From Moringa oleifera (Eukaryota; Streptophyta; Magnoliopsida; Brassicales; Moringaceae), in NCBI GenBank assembly GCA_021397835.1, contig JAJFZO010000645.1, positions 2,046,001-2,110,000 of the forward strand: DNA of 64,000 nucleotides. The letters run 5' to 3'. Shown piece after piece: positions 12,976 through 23,852 of this stretch (within the stretch, counting starts at the first letter, position 1; each line of letters starts with the position of its first letter). The notes beneath the pieces are model-generated. The model worked only from the letters and a program-made list of their open reading frames with translations. It ran no database searches and was not told the origin of the DNA. Position numbers and translations under genes: made by a program.

Positions 12976-13779
12976 CCACCATTTACGTCCCAAAGGTACT
13001 CTCTATCATAAAGTTCCCATGATACCCCCAAAAGTGATAAAACTAACCAGGATCATTAAAAACATTAATCATAAATATAAAAAAATTAAATTATTTTGAT
13101 TGAATCAATTGTTAGATGTGTTTTATTTAAATTTTTATCAAAATTTTAAATATTTAAATTAAATATATTATTTTGACTTAAAATATTTTATAGATATCAA
13201 AAATATTTAAATAATTATTATAAAAATATAAAAAGGGGCTCGTGAACCCTATTATTTAGTGATTATTTGAGTTGCCATTTTGACCTCACAAAAACAATCA
13301 AAATTTATGGATATTTTTTCTAATTTCTAGCTGTTTTTACTCGGATCCGTGAATTAAGGACCCCACAATCAAGTTGCTTCAACCCCAATATTCTTGAGAA
13401 ACAAACACTACTTTCAATTTAATTTTCAATTTTCATTTCGGTTGTTTCATTCATTAATCCATAAGACAACCCTAGCGATAACGAACAAACATTTTATATT
13501 ATCAAATTCATTAAATCGTTAGGTTTTTTCACTTGTTGTTTGTTTACTTATTAATTATTTATAAAAAAAATAAATATTTTTTAATAATTAATGTATATAT
13601 AATATTAAAATGAACATTAAAACTTTTTTATTTTACCTTTTTTTTTTTTTGAAATTATATGTTTTTCAAATGATATCATTTGTATCATTCATAAAAAGCT
13701 TGTTGCATGCCAACCCTTTCCCAAAATATGAGCGTCAATTTAAACAGAACTGGACAAGTTTGAAAATTTTGGATTTTTT

Positions 13780-14095
13780 TCGAAGATGGGGCAACAATAG
13801 AGATTATATTTCCAGTTTCATCCTTATCCTCGAACTTGCCCATTTAATTTTTTTATTTTATTATATATAATTTAAATATAAATTTAATTTAATTTTAAAA
13901 AAAATAGACTAAATATTTTTAAAAAATATAAATTAAAAAATAATATAATCAGGAACTGAGGATTTCTCATCCCTATCCTTTTGCTTTTGTTAAATGAAGC
14001 ATGGGATAGAGAAAGAAAATAAATTCACAAACGAAGATGGGATGGAGAAGGCATCCTCACCCTCGTCTTGCACCATTTAAATCCTACCAAAAAAG
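13780..14095. repeat. Possible degenerate transposon remnant
   Basis: Phrases such as TTTCATCCTTATCCTCG (about 13815) and GATGGGATGGAGAAGGCATC (about 14036) are arranged in opposite orientations around an AT-rich middle. They resemble the GGGATGGAGA/CATCCCCATCC ends of a degenerate repeat seen often in plant genomes. This is pattern memory, without exact termini or a target duplication. Confidence 0.3.
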
Positions 14096-15847
14096 GAAAA
14101 AAAGAATCTCAATAAAAACTCAAACTTGACGTGATCTTTAATTTGCAAATACATCAAATAACAATATCATATCATCAAATTCCTTAAATAAAAAAATAAT
14201 AATACATAATTTAATTTTTAAATTTTATATTACTGAAAAATTACTTTACTGATCAGTATATTAGATCTTAACTTCCACGTACTTATATATAGAGACATTC
14301 TAAAACAAAAAATAATCTGTTAAAGAAGCGTTTTTATAAGGGTTAGTATTTATAATAACTTAAGATTAAGATAATCATGATATTTAGGTAAATTAGAAAT
14401 AAAACTTATGCCTGCTTAAATTGGTACATTTTTATATGATAAAAGATATCCTGTTAATTTAAATTTGTCTTAAATATATTGATAAAAATAAAAAATATAT
14501 TTTTATAAATTTAAAATAATAATATAAAAAATAATCATTAATTTTATTAAGTTATGATATCTTATAATTTCTTTAAAAACTCAATACAACTGAAATTAAT
14601 AAAAAATGTTAATTTATTTTTATAAGCTGCACTTATCCTATTATTTTAGATTATAATTAAATATCATTAATATATTTTTAAGAGATAAAAAAAAGGGCTA
14701 ACTTTCGGTGTAAAAGACCACTAAGTCAAGCATCTTTCTCCGTCTCCTTGATAATGTACCTCTTCAAGTGGCACTATCACCCTTTAAGTAAACAACAATT
14801 TAATTTTGTATTATAGTCAAAATTGATTAAAAGGGAACTTTCGTTGTTTGGATTAACGGAAAGTGATTTAATTATCTCGTTAAACTTTCCATGAAAAATT
14901 TAATGAATCATTAAGGGAATCGGATGGTGAAAGAAAAACAAACAAGCTTTTATTAATGTTAAGCTAATCATGTGATTATAACAACCGAAATCAAAGATCA
15001 ATTAATTTCGCTCCTCTTCCGTTAAAATCGGCCAAAATATCATGAATTAATGACTTGTCCCGTGAACCTTATATTATAAGTTAATTAAGATAAGAATAAT
15101 AACTACATAATTCATGATTTTTTATTAATCTAAAATGTGTTAAATTTTTAAAGAAATAATGATAAATGATAATTTAATATAATAAAAGATTAAAATCAAC
15201 ATAATAAATATTAAAAATTTTATTTTATATAAAAAATTCAAAGAATATTAGATTAAAAAATTTAATCATAATTATGTATGTAATATCTATTAATATAATA
15301 TTAAAAATCTAAAATAAAAAATAATGATAATGATGAAAATGTAGGTAGCGGTGGTGGAGTATAGTGCCAGAGAAATTAATGATGAGATTAAAAAAACACT
15401 CGATCTTTTTTATTTTATACAAAAAGTGAAATTAAATTAAGATATTGTCATAATTATAAATTGGTAGTAGGTATGTATGTATAAATAAATGATGAGATTC
15501 CACCGAATCCGTCTATAACGCCAAAAACAATAACATTATAATCTTTATGCAATATGGTGGGTTTCCACATCTTCATATATACATATAAATACTATAGGAT
15601 AAGAAAAGAGGGTATTTTTGTAGGTCCGAATAACATGATTTATTCCCGACACGACAAACAAATAAGACAACCATAAGTCATGCACATGCCTATAGATAAT
15701 ATTTAATTTCTCGGTCCATTGTTGCTTATTTGTCACGGTAGCTAATGATCACTACATTTCCATTAGCATTATAGACCTTGGGTTACTACGTTTAGTGCTG
15801 ATAATTTTTAATATTTTTTGTAAGAATTTGTACTGTCTTTATTTACG

Positions 15848-15894
15848 ATTTTTAAAATGTTATTGTAATTAAATTACAATAACATTTTAAAAAT
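15848..15894. repeat. Perfect 23-bp inverted repeat with 1-nt centre
   Basis: The arm 15848-15870 (ending TGTTATTGTAATT) is the exact reverse complement of 15872-15894, with a single A between. It would form a hairpin or cruciform. It lies in spacer DNA with no adjacent gene; surrounding sequence is A/T-rich but not simple repeat. Confidence 0.8.
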
Positions 15895-17319
15895 AACATC
15901 AATCAAAACCCATACATTTAATTTTTTAAATATTTTTTTAATGTGAGACTTTAGTTTACTAAATTCAGTCGAGTTTAATGCTACTGATTTTTGGTTGCAT
16001 GGTACCTTTTAACATTATACCTATACTTAAAAAAATAATTAATTATTTTTCCTGTCAGTTACATAAAAACGGGTAAATTTACAATTTTTTTATAAGTCTC
16101 TGTAATCATTATATTATATATATATATATATAATGATAACTATTATAAAAGTATAATCATCATTTCATGTATTAAAAATCAATAACACTAAAATTAACAA
16201 AATTTATTAGGCAAATGTATCATATTTAAAAAAAAATTCAAAATGTATACCTTTATTTGATGTAATTATTTTGTAAATTTTATTTAAAAATTTGTATAAA
16301 TATAAAATTTTTGTGATGTAATTAACTAAATATATGCATACAATTGACAGAATTTTTACCATTACATACTATAACTAAGAAAGTAAAAACAAAAAGAAAG
16401 AAAATGAAAATGAAAGATGGGGATTGTGGGAAATGAACGTAATGTTTTTGTCATTTGTGGTATGGCATTGGGACCGCATTTTCTACTTTTATCAAATCTA
16501 TTTTTCCAAAAAATGCGTCTTGTGGTCCTCAGCAATAGCAATATCCCCAATTTGAGTTTTTGAGGCACAAATGAACAATGGAATCCAATCCACCAACCCA
16601 TAATATCATTTACCCAAAAATCACATTTTTGTCATTCATGATTATCGTCGTCTTAATTGAATACGACACATTTAATTCATAAATGAACAAGTACCTTATA
16701 TAGAATAAGATCTATCAAGCAATATGGGTATGGTGTGGGTGTGTCATTGAGGTTGAGCCATGCCCAAATTTGACATGAATTAGCCATGCAACTTGTGGGC
16801 CAAATTGGCCTAACCCATTTCACCGTTATTCAAAAAGACACTAAAATCTCATGACTTCCACGGCCACCAATTTTCAATTAATGTGTTGGGTCACCATCAC
16901 ATATAGTGTTGCCTTGATTGGTGCTAATGTTAATCTTTCTTCCTTAATTGCACATGTGGTACCAAGCAAAGAAGACGTAAATCCATTATGACATTATTTC
17001 ATTTTCTTCCTCTTGGGTTCGATGACGAATATTTTAGCAATGGACAAATAAAAAGTGGGTGATGATTGACAATTAAAAGCCGAATGTGATATGGTTGACA
17101 TATCAAAGCAACAACCACCTTCCGGAAAGATTAATTCTGTTTCATAATTTGGTATGATTGAAATCTTACTTTCAAATTTGGTGAGGTGACACCGTGCACT
17201 ATATTTACGTAATTTAGTTGTCAACTTCAATTTTTTGAGAATGAATTTGTTTGAGACTAAACTTTTAAAAAATTGTTTGGTGTGAAGTGATATGATCGAA
17301 ATCATAATAATTTTTATTA

Positions 17320-17650
17320 AAATTATTATGATTATTTTATTTATGATAACTATAAAAAAGATATCATATTTTTTAATTAAGTTATTGATTATATTAATTT
17401 TTAATTTAGTTTAAATTAAATATTTACTCAAATTAGCGATGATATTTTCATTGTTAAAATGCTTTTAAAATGATTCAAATAAGTCAATACTTTATTTCGA
17501 GTTTATACTTCAAATTTGAATAATTTTCAACTTATGAGTTATTTTTATGAATTTTTTGAATATAAACAATGTAATTTTTTTAAAAAATATTTTTAATACC
17601 CAAAATTTTATAAAATTTGAAATTTTTTATATTTATATAGTACAAAAGTA
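17320..17650. repeat. Family A-like AT-rich repeat, partial
   Basis: Contains the family landmarks (GAATATAAACAATGTAATTTT-like core and a run of AAAAATATTTTTAATA) seen in the foldback copies, but only one arm is clear. Ends cannot be fixed. Confidence 0.35.
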
Positions 17651-17879
17651 TAATTGAATAGAAAAAAATTGAAAAACCCAAAATATCAAAAATAAAATGT
17701 AGTGCTTGGAAATTGACATACATTCATAAAAAAAATAAATATAGAAAGTTTTAAAAATTTATAAAAAAATCATCTCTTTTGTGGATGAAAATGATTGAAT
17801 CATTTACTTATATAATATTTCAATTTTCTTTAACTAAGATGTTTTTTAATAGATATTAAAAATAGTATATAATATTTTA

Positions 17880-18260
17880 ATTTAATTCAATTCAAACATT
17901 ATTAAAAAAATTTAGAAATAAAATTTTGTCTAATAAATTTTGATTTTAATTTTTTATTGATATTAAAAAAATATTCAAGCCATTATCAAAAAATATCAAA
18001 AATTTTTAAAATTAAATATATATACTTTAAAATTTATATTGATAAAAATTAAAAAGTAAAAAATTAACTCCTTAGTTACTCGAATGAAATGTAAAATTTA
18101 TTTGAATTATTTCTCAAGCATTTCAACAATAAAAATACTTATAATTTTTTCAGCTAAAATTTAATTTAAATCAAATTAAAAAATTAAAATACTATTAATT
18201 CAATCAATATAAGAAAATTTAAATTAAAAATATATAATTTAAATCTTTTATATTGACTAT
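17880..18260. repeat. Family A-like AT-rich foldback repeat
   Basis: Carries the recurring segments TCTAATAAATTTTGATTTTA and ATTTATTTGAATTATTTCTC, matching the cores of the copies near 30.1 and 56.8 kb. The right part is loosely complementary to the left. Non-coding. Confidence 0.4.
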
Positions 18261-18899
18261 TAATAATATAATTTACTATTTAATAAACATAATGAAATAA
18301 ATATATTTATTTATTTATTTATTTATTTTATTCAATTATAAATACATGAAAAACATGTGTCAAACATATAAAATCAATAACAAATCCATATCTCAAAGAA
18401 GATATATATTTTGTCAATCCCATGTTTTTAAAGGAAAAAATCTTGTAATGATGAGACCCTCAACCTTGTGCTTCCATAGATGGCTCTGCCTTCTTTTTTT
18501 TTTAATTATTATTATAAAAAATAATGAATTACGGGTGCAAATTAAAATTAAATTATATAGTTCATATGCCAGTATCAATTATTTATTATTTTATTTTTAA
18601 TAAAAAATTCTGAACAAGTAATGTTTTCTTTTTAAAAAAAACTTATAATAATTAAAGGTAAAAAAAATTAAGAAATGATAGAGGGAGAAGAAGATAAAGG
18701 AGGAAATGAGATTTTCAGATGAAAGGTAATAATAGTCCTGGCTGTCAAGTGTAATAAGTGCATCCAAACTCAGTAACCAAATTATTACTTAACCTTTAGG
18801 CACAGAAGTCCAACTCAATAATGCCATATGCAATCACCCTGTTTTCTCTGCCCAAATTACCTCATCATTCTCACCCACCTCCTATCTCATGCTAGTTAG

Positions 18900-19140
18900 A
18901 TTTTTTTATTATTTAAAATTTTGATACATGATAATTTAATAAAATAAAATATTAAAGTTTATTTATTTATTTTTATATTAATGTTATAAATTATAAAAAT
19001 ATTTTTTTCATTTTTTATTAAAAACTTTACCGTATCTCAAAATATTGAGAGCTCTTATTCAACTTCTTCAATTTTCATTGTAATTAAATCTTTTTACTGA
19101 TTCAATTTGTGTTGAGCTGATAAAAAATAATAATCTTAAA
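18900..19140. repeat. Family C MITE-like repeat
   Basis: Contains the family C core (TACATGATAATTTAATAAAA, then TTATATTAATGTTATAAATT) followed by a terminal segment with TTTTACTGATTCAATTTGTG. The same order is seen at 30.6, 49.6, 55.6 and 58.5 kb. No ORF. Confidence 0.4.
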
Positions 19141-19150
19141 AAAATAGAAA

Positions 19151-19555
19151 AAGGAGGGTAGTCGTGAAATTGGGCTGGGAGTCCTTTTGGAGATTTAGGG
19201 TAATACTTTTAGACCCATTAATTAAGAGGAAACAAAAGATAAGAGTAATCTCATTATGGTTAAAATTGTGCTGATTTAAAAAAAAATATTTGTATAATTT
19301 ATTAATATAAAAATAAAAATAACTAGTTATCTTGTTAAATTATCATATTTTATTGTTTTTAAAAAAACTCAATACAGTATAAAAAAATTATAATCCCTAC
19401 TTATAATAACTTTATTTGAAGTAAATAGAGTTATATCCCCCCCCCCCCCACCCCCAAAAAAACAAAGATGGGTGCTCATGAAATTGGGCTACGAGTCCTT
19501 TTGGATGGTTAGGGTTCATGTTTCTGGGCCCATTAATGATGAGGAAAGAGAAGAG
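19151..19555. repeat. Direct duplication flanking a family C-like insertion
   Basis: The segment 19151-19235 (with GTGAAATTGGGCTGGGAGTC) recurs at about 19465-19545 (with ATGAAATTGGGCTACGAGTC). Both continue through CCTTTTGGA and CCCATTAAT. Between them lies an AT-rich stretch with the family C core in reverse orientation (about 19250-19420) and a 13-C run. No coding potential. Confidence 0.6.
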
Positions 19556-20710
19556 AAGACTGACCTCTTTCAGCCTAAACATATTTGTGGGAAAAGCCCA
19601 TGGAATTAATTCCCAATCCCTCAGGTTTGATTAACTTTGTGTAATATAATTGCAAAAAGCTTTGGGCATTTTAATTTGAACACAGCCAATAAAGAATAAA
19701 CAACCAATTATTGACGAATTATTGATTCTTCATTCTATATTTGCTTTGCTTATTCTTTAACCTTGTCTACTAATGTTTTTAAAATAATCGAAAAAGAACG
19801 ATGTTTAAAGATCAAAGGTTGAATCCATATGGAACAAAATGTTAAATAATTATAATATTTTAATATGTGTTATTAAAATAAATAATATAAAAATAATAAT
19901 TATAATCATTTTTAAACAATATAATATTAAAAGAAATTATTCTTCAATTTTTTATATAAAATAATTTTATTTTAATAAAAATTCAAAATTTTTGTAACAA
20001 AATGACATAACTTTGATAATACAAGTGAATCAAACCGATTTTAAATGAATCAAATTGGTTAAAAATTTATTCACGATTTAATCAATCCGACTAATCAATT
20101 CGATCCGGCTTTTAAAAGAATATTTTTTTTTCAAATTAACATATTTATTTTTCTTCACTTTACTGCTTTTCACAAAGTTTTAGATGTTAACTTTTATCCG
20201 TTAATTTTAGTTGTGCTCCATAAAGAAAACGTTTGAATTTTTTTTTAATTTTTTAAATTAAATATAAAAATTTATTAAAATATTTTTGTATTTTTATAAT
20301 AAATATAAAAATTATAAATATATAAATATATATATATAAATTGAACAAAAATTCAGATCAACTTAACATTGTTATCTTAGGGGAATTGGTGGTTATTCTG
20401 GTACACAAGGCAGTGTTTATTCTGTAGGACCTAGTTCATATTAAACGTGTGAAAGAATAAACCCACAGCTACAAGTGGAGCTGCCTTGGTTTGTTCTGCT
20501 GATGCTTTGCTAAACCTCAAAGTTTCCTTGCTCGAAATGCCAAACCCTTCGACTAAGCAATACCACCAGCAAATCTCTACTTTGCTCTTTAATCTTCTGG
20601 GGAGAGGCATCTCTATAAGAACTCCCCCTCAAACACAGTATGTAAGCCACATCACCATTATCCTTTCAACTTAGTTACTCATCTCCTTCGGATTTCATAG
20701 GTTTTCCACC

Positions 20711-21663
20711 ATGCATGCTTACTCGGAGAGGACGATGTTGTTCAGGCACAGATTGTCAGCTCGTCTCACTGGATTCGCACACATCTTCGGCATTTTAGCC
20801 ATCGTTCTCATGCTCATCTGGTTGCTGCATTATCGTGGAGGTATCGAATATGATTCCGGCAGTGCTGCCCGTGTTTTCAACGTAAGAGACTCGCTCGATC
20901 GCCATATCTGCTTCCTTGATCACTTGTCGTGAATTAACCAACTTCATTTACGTTGTCTTTCTGCTTCATCATCGCAGGTGCACCCATTTCTTATGTTCTG
21001 TGGATTCATCTTCTTCGTTGGTGAAGGTATTCAGAACAAAATTCTTACTTGGAATTTAGCCATTTCACTACTAGTTTGATTAAGTTGTATTTCTAAAAGT
21101 TGGTGGATTTTGGAGAGCAGCGATGATGGCGTACAAGGGGGTGAGGTCACAGCATGCTGTGCAGAAAGTTGTTCATGCGATCCTTCACCTGATCGGTCTG
21201 TGCCTGGGGATTGCGGGATTATGCGCTGTTTTCAAGTTTCACGACATGCAAGGCATCGAGGACATGAATTCTTTGCATTCATGGATCGGCTTAACCACCT
21301 TCTGCTTGTTTGGCTTACAGGTAAACCAAAGTAGAAACCCTAGTTAGATTGTTAACGCAAACCCTATTTTCGTGATGAACCGATGAAACTGTTTCCCTGA
21401 CACAGTGGTTGTTCGGATTGTTTACGTACTTGTTCCCTGGAGGTTCACAAGAGGCAAGAGAAAGACTGATGCCATGGCACGTGTGTGGAGGCAGGGCGCT
21501 GCTGTTCATGGCGATATGCTCAGCTCTTACAGGGTTGATGGAGAAAGCTACCATTCAGGGACAAGACCATTACCGTGAATCCCGTCTGATCAACTTCACT
21601 GGCTTGTCAATCCTCCTCTTCGGCATCTTCGTTGACCTCTCTGTCGCTTTCGGCCGTTGTTGA
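20711..21663 (+). CDS. Cytochrome b561, ascorbate-dependent transmembrane reductase (copy 1)
   Basis: A polytopic membrane protein that moves electrons from ascorbate across a membrane through two haems, to monodehydroascorbate or ferric chelates. Exons: 20711-20881, 20978-21026, 21121-21320 and 21406-21663, giving 678 nt and 225 residues. Four His residues, 59, 92, 126 and 165, have the spacing 33-34-39, the pattern of the two haem ligand pairs in plant b561 proteins (59 with 126, 92 with 165). Hydrophobic segments fit the six-helix fold. Lys79 in the AMMAYKG loop is at the position linked to ascorbate binding in the family. The ATG at 20711 is followed at once by the first amphipathic and membrane segments. 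Copy 2 lies 442 bp downstream with the same exon plan. Closest recalled relatives are Arabidopsis At1g14730/At1g26100; I am unsure which membrane it occupies. Confidence 0.92.
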
Positions 21664-22105
21664 TGATTCTATAACACACCTCTGCCTCTCCCTCTCCCTC
21701 CCTCTCTCTGGTGTTAACTAATTTGTGATGTATATTTTTTCTTTCTTTATTTACTGATTGATTTGGTTGTTTCATATTGACACCAGAAAAGTGTTGCAAT
21801 ATTGTTCACCATTTTTCTTATTTTAATTAATTGTTTGCGTATATTTTACTGTCGAATCGTTTGTTTACAATGTACACCAAAGTTCTCCAAATTTCTCCAT
21901 TAATTTTCCCACCGTCTCATTGCTTGCCGGCCGGCCGGTTTTCCAAATTCCACATCCGATCTGTAGCATCTTAATTTCTTGTCTGCAATCCAATGGTTCC
22001 TGGCTGCATTGATTGCATAATCTGCATCCTTGTTAAGGCCAAGACAATGCTATATAACGATGACAATGATCCAAAAACAGATACGCAACTTGAATTAAAT
22101 TAACT
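21664..22105. other. Spacer between the tandem b561 genes
   Basis: 442 bp. It holds the CT-rich 3' UTR of copy 1 and the promoter and leader of copy 2. A GGCCGGCCGG palindromic run lies near 21928, and TATATAA near 22051 is a reasonable TATA box 55 bp before the copy 2 ATG. The short distance suggests copy 2 has a compact promoter. Confidence 0.5.
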
Positions 22106-23052
22106 ATGGCAGCAAAAAGCCGTAGCTACCAAGTCTCAGCAACACCTTTTGCAATCCTTGCACATCTGTTATTCATAGCAGTCGCCACCCTTGTGCTTGT
22201 ATGGCTTCTGCACTTCAGGGAAGGCCTCGCTTTCAAATCAGATAACAAGTTGAAGATTTTCAACGTCGGTATCTTCAGTGACATATGGCTTCTTATATCT
22301 TCATCGTTCGGTTAGCTTTAACCTGTTCTCCCTCTCTGTCACTTGCAGGTGCATCCTCTTCTGATGATATTAGGGTTCATATTAATTGGCGGTGAAGGTA
22401 AGGAGACCATTCGTTGTTTGTAGCTCTTTTAGATGTAAAAACTGAAGAGGTAATGATCCTTTTCTGATTCCATATCATTGCTTGAAACAGCTATCATGGC
22501 ATACAAGACAGTGCCTGCAAGAAGAAAAACACAGAAAGCAATTCATGGGACATTACATCTGATTGCTCTTGTGGCTGGAATCCTGGGGATGATTGCAGTC
22601 TTCAAGTTCCATCACGAAACAAGATCTCCAGATATGTATACTTTACATTCCTGGCTCGGCATGATCACCATCTGCCTGTTTGGTTTACAGGTGAAACCCA
22701 ACATTTTTTCTTTTCCATCTACTATTTGAATGGTAATTACTGATTATATTCTCTCAAGATTAACCAGACGGCTTACTTTATCATTTGACAGTGGATTCTT
22801 GCTTTCTTCTGTTACGTGTTCCCTGGAGCGGAGATGTCAACCAGAGCCTCACTCCTGCCATGGCACTCCTTTTCTGGTTTGGCCATTTTTCTCTTTGCTA
22901 TATGCACTGCTGAGACAGGTTTGCTGCAGAAGTTTATCTCCTTAGGCCTGTCTCGCAGCCAAGAAGCACTCATAGTCAACTTCACTGGCTTATTGCTGAT
23001 TCTATTTGCAGCCAGCATAAGCCTCACCGTTATCCTTCCACGGTTTTATTAA
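22106..23052 (+). CDS. Cytochrome b561, ascorbate-dependent transmembrane reductase (copy 2)
   Basis: The tandem paralogue of the preceding gene, with the same predicted electron-transfer role. Exons: 22106-22264, 22349-22397, 22491-22690 and 22792-23052, giving 669 nt and 222 residues. Exons 2 and 3 are 49 and 200 nt, exactly as in copy 1. The haem ligands fall at His55, 88, 122 and 161, with the same 33-34-39 spacing. Lys75 in the AIMAYKT loop corresponds to Lys79 of copy 1. Loops and the N-terminus differ clearly, so the duplication is not recent. The first donor (AAC/GTCGGT) is weak. It is the only one that keeps the FNVHP junction in frame; the nearby GTATCT would break it. Confidence 0.9.
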
Positions 23053-23852
23053 CCTTGAAAATGGTATACTGTCATGAATCAGAATACATTCACCCAGCAT
23101 TTTCTGCTGATCTGGATTTTGTTGACAGAAGATCTGTCTTAATCATGGACCATAGTTGATTCAATTTTGATTGCTAACATAGGCACATTGGAGGAGATAG
23201 TGGTGTGAGTGGATTGGCAATAATAATCAAAGTGAAAGGTAATCGATTTGTCTGAGGACCGCAATCACCGGCAATTTTGAATGGGTTCTGGGTATACAAT
23301 GTGTGGTGCTGCAATACCCTTTTCACCTTTATTCTCTTTCCTAACAGAGAGCAAATTCAGTGGCCATTAGTTTAGAAAACAATCAGATTATTATATTTCT
23401 TTGGGCCCAAACATTATGTTATATAATATAATCATAATCATATTTATTTATGCTTAGTGATGATTATAAGAACAAGATAAACAGATAATACAGAGATAGT
23501 TCCATGAAAATAAACAATAATATCAGATTCAGGCTGACAGCCAGAAAGAAGGCTGAGCAGATTGCTCTTTACAATTGGGCAGGTGCAGGTTTCAGTTTAA
23601 GAAATCTACCAATCTGGTGAAGTTCTTTAACTCTTTGTAAAAGATCAATCAGATTCTGCCTGTTCAGCCTAAGGAAAGAAAGCTAATCTGGAATTTTGCA
23701 ACCAAAGTCTTCATTTCCCAGTTCAAGAAGCAAACCCGAATTCTCCAAATGGTGAAACCATGAATAAGATTACAAACTTCTTAGCATAATTTATCCCCAC
23801 CTTTTTTCTCTTAAAGAAAAGAAGAGGAAAACAAAAAGGAAAAAGGAAGAAG
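23053..23852. other. Convergent 3' spacer between b561 copy 2 and the OBERON-type gene
   Basis: 800 bp with ordinary to AT-rich composition, expected to contain the 3' UTRs of both convergent genes. I see no gene or repeat in it. Confidence 0.55.

Larger units (their letters stand above)
9363..20710. other. Long spacer upstream of XTH and of the first b561 gene
   Basis: About 11.3 kb between divergent genes, with no gene I can support. The part 9363-9600 is the purine/pyrimidine-biased leader region of XTH. A GC-richer island runs from about 10.8 to 13.0 kb. The rest is AT-rich DNA with degenerate repeats, a (TTTA)n tract at about 18305-18330, an (AT)n tract at about 16110-16132, a 13-C run at 19437-19449 and a small direct duplication near 19.2/19.5 kb. 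The last 250 bp before 20711 have the composition of a promoter and leader. ORFs of 60-100 codons here show no domain and overlap low-complexity sequence. Confidence 0.6.
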
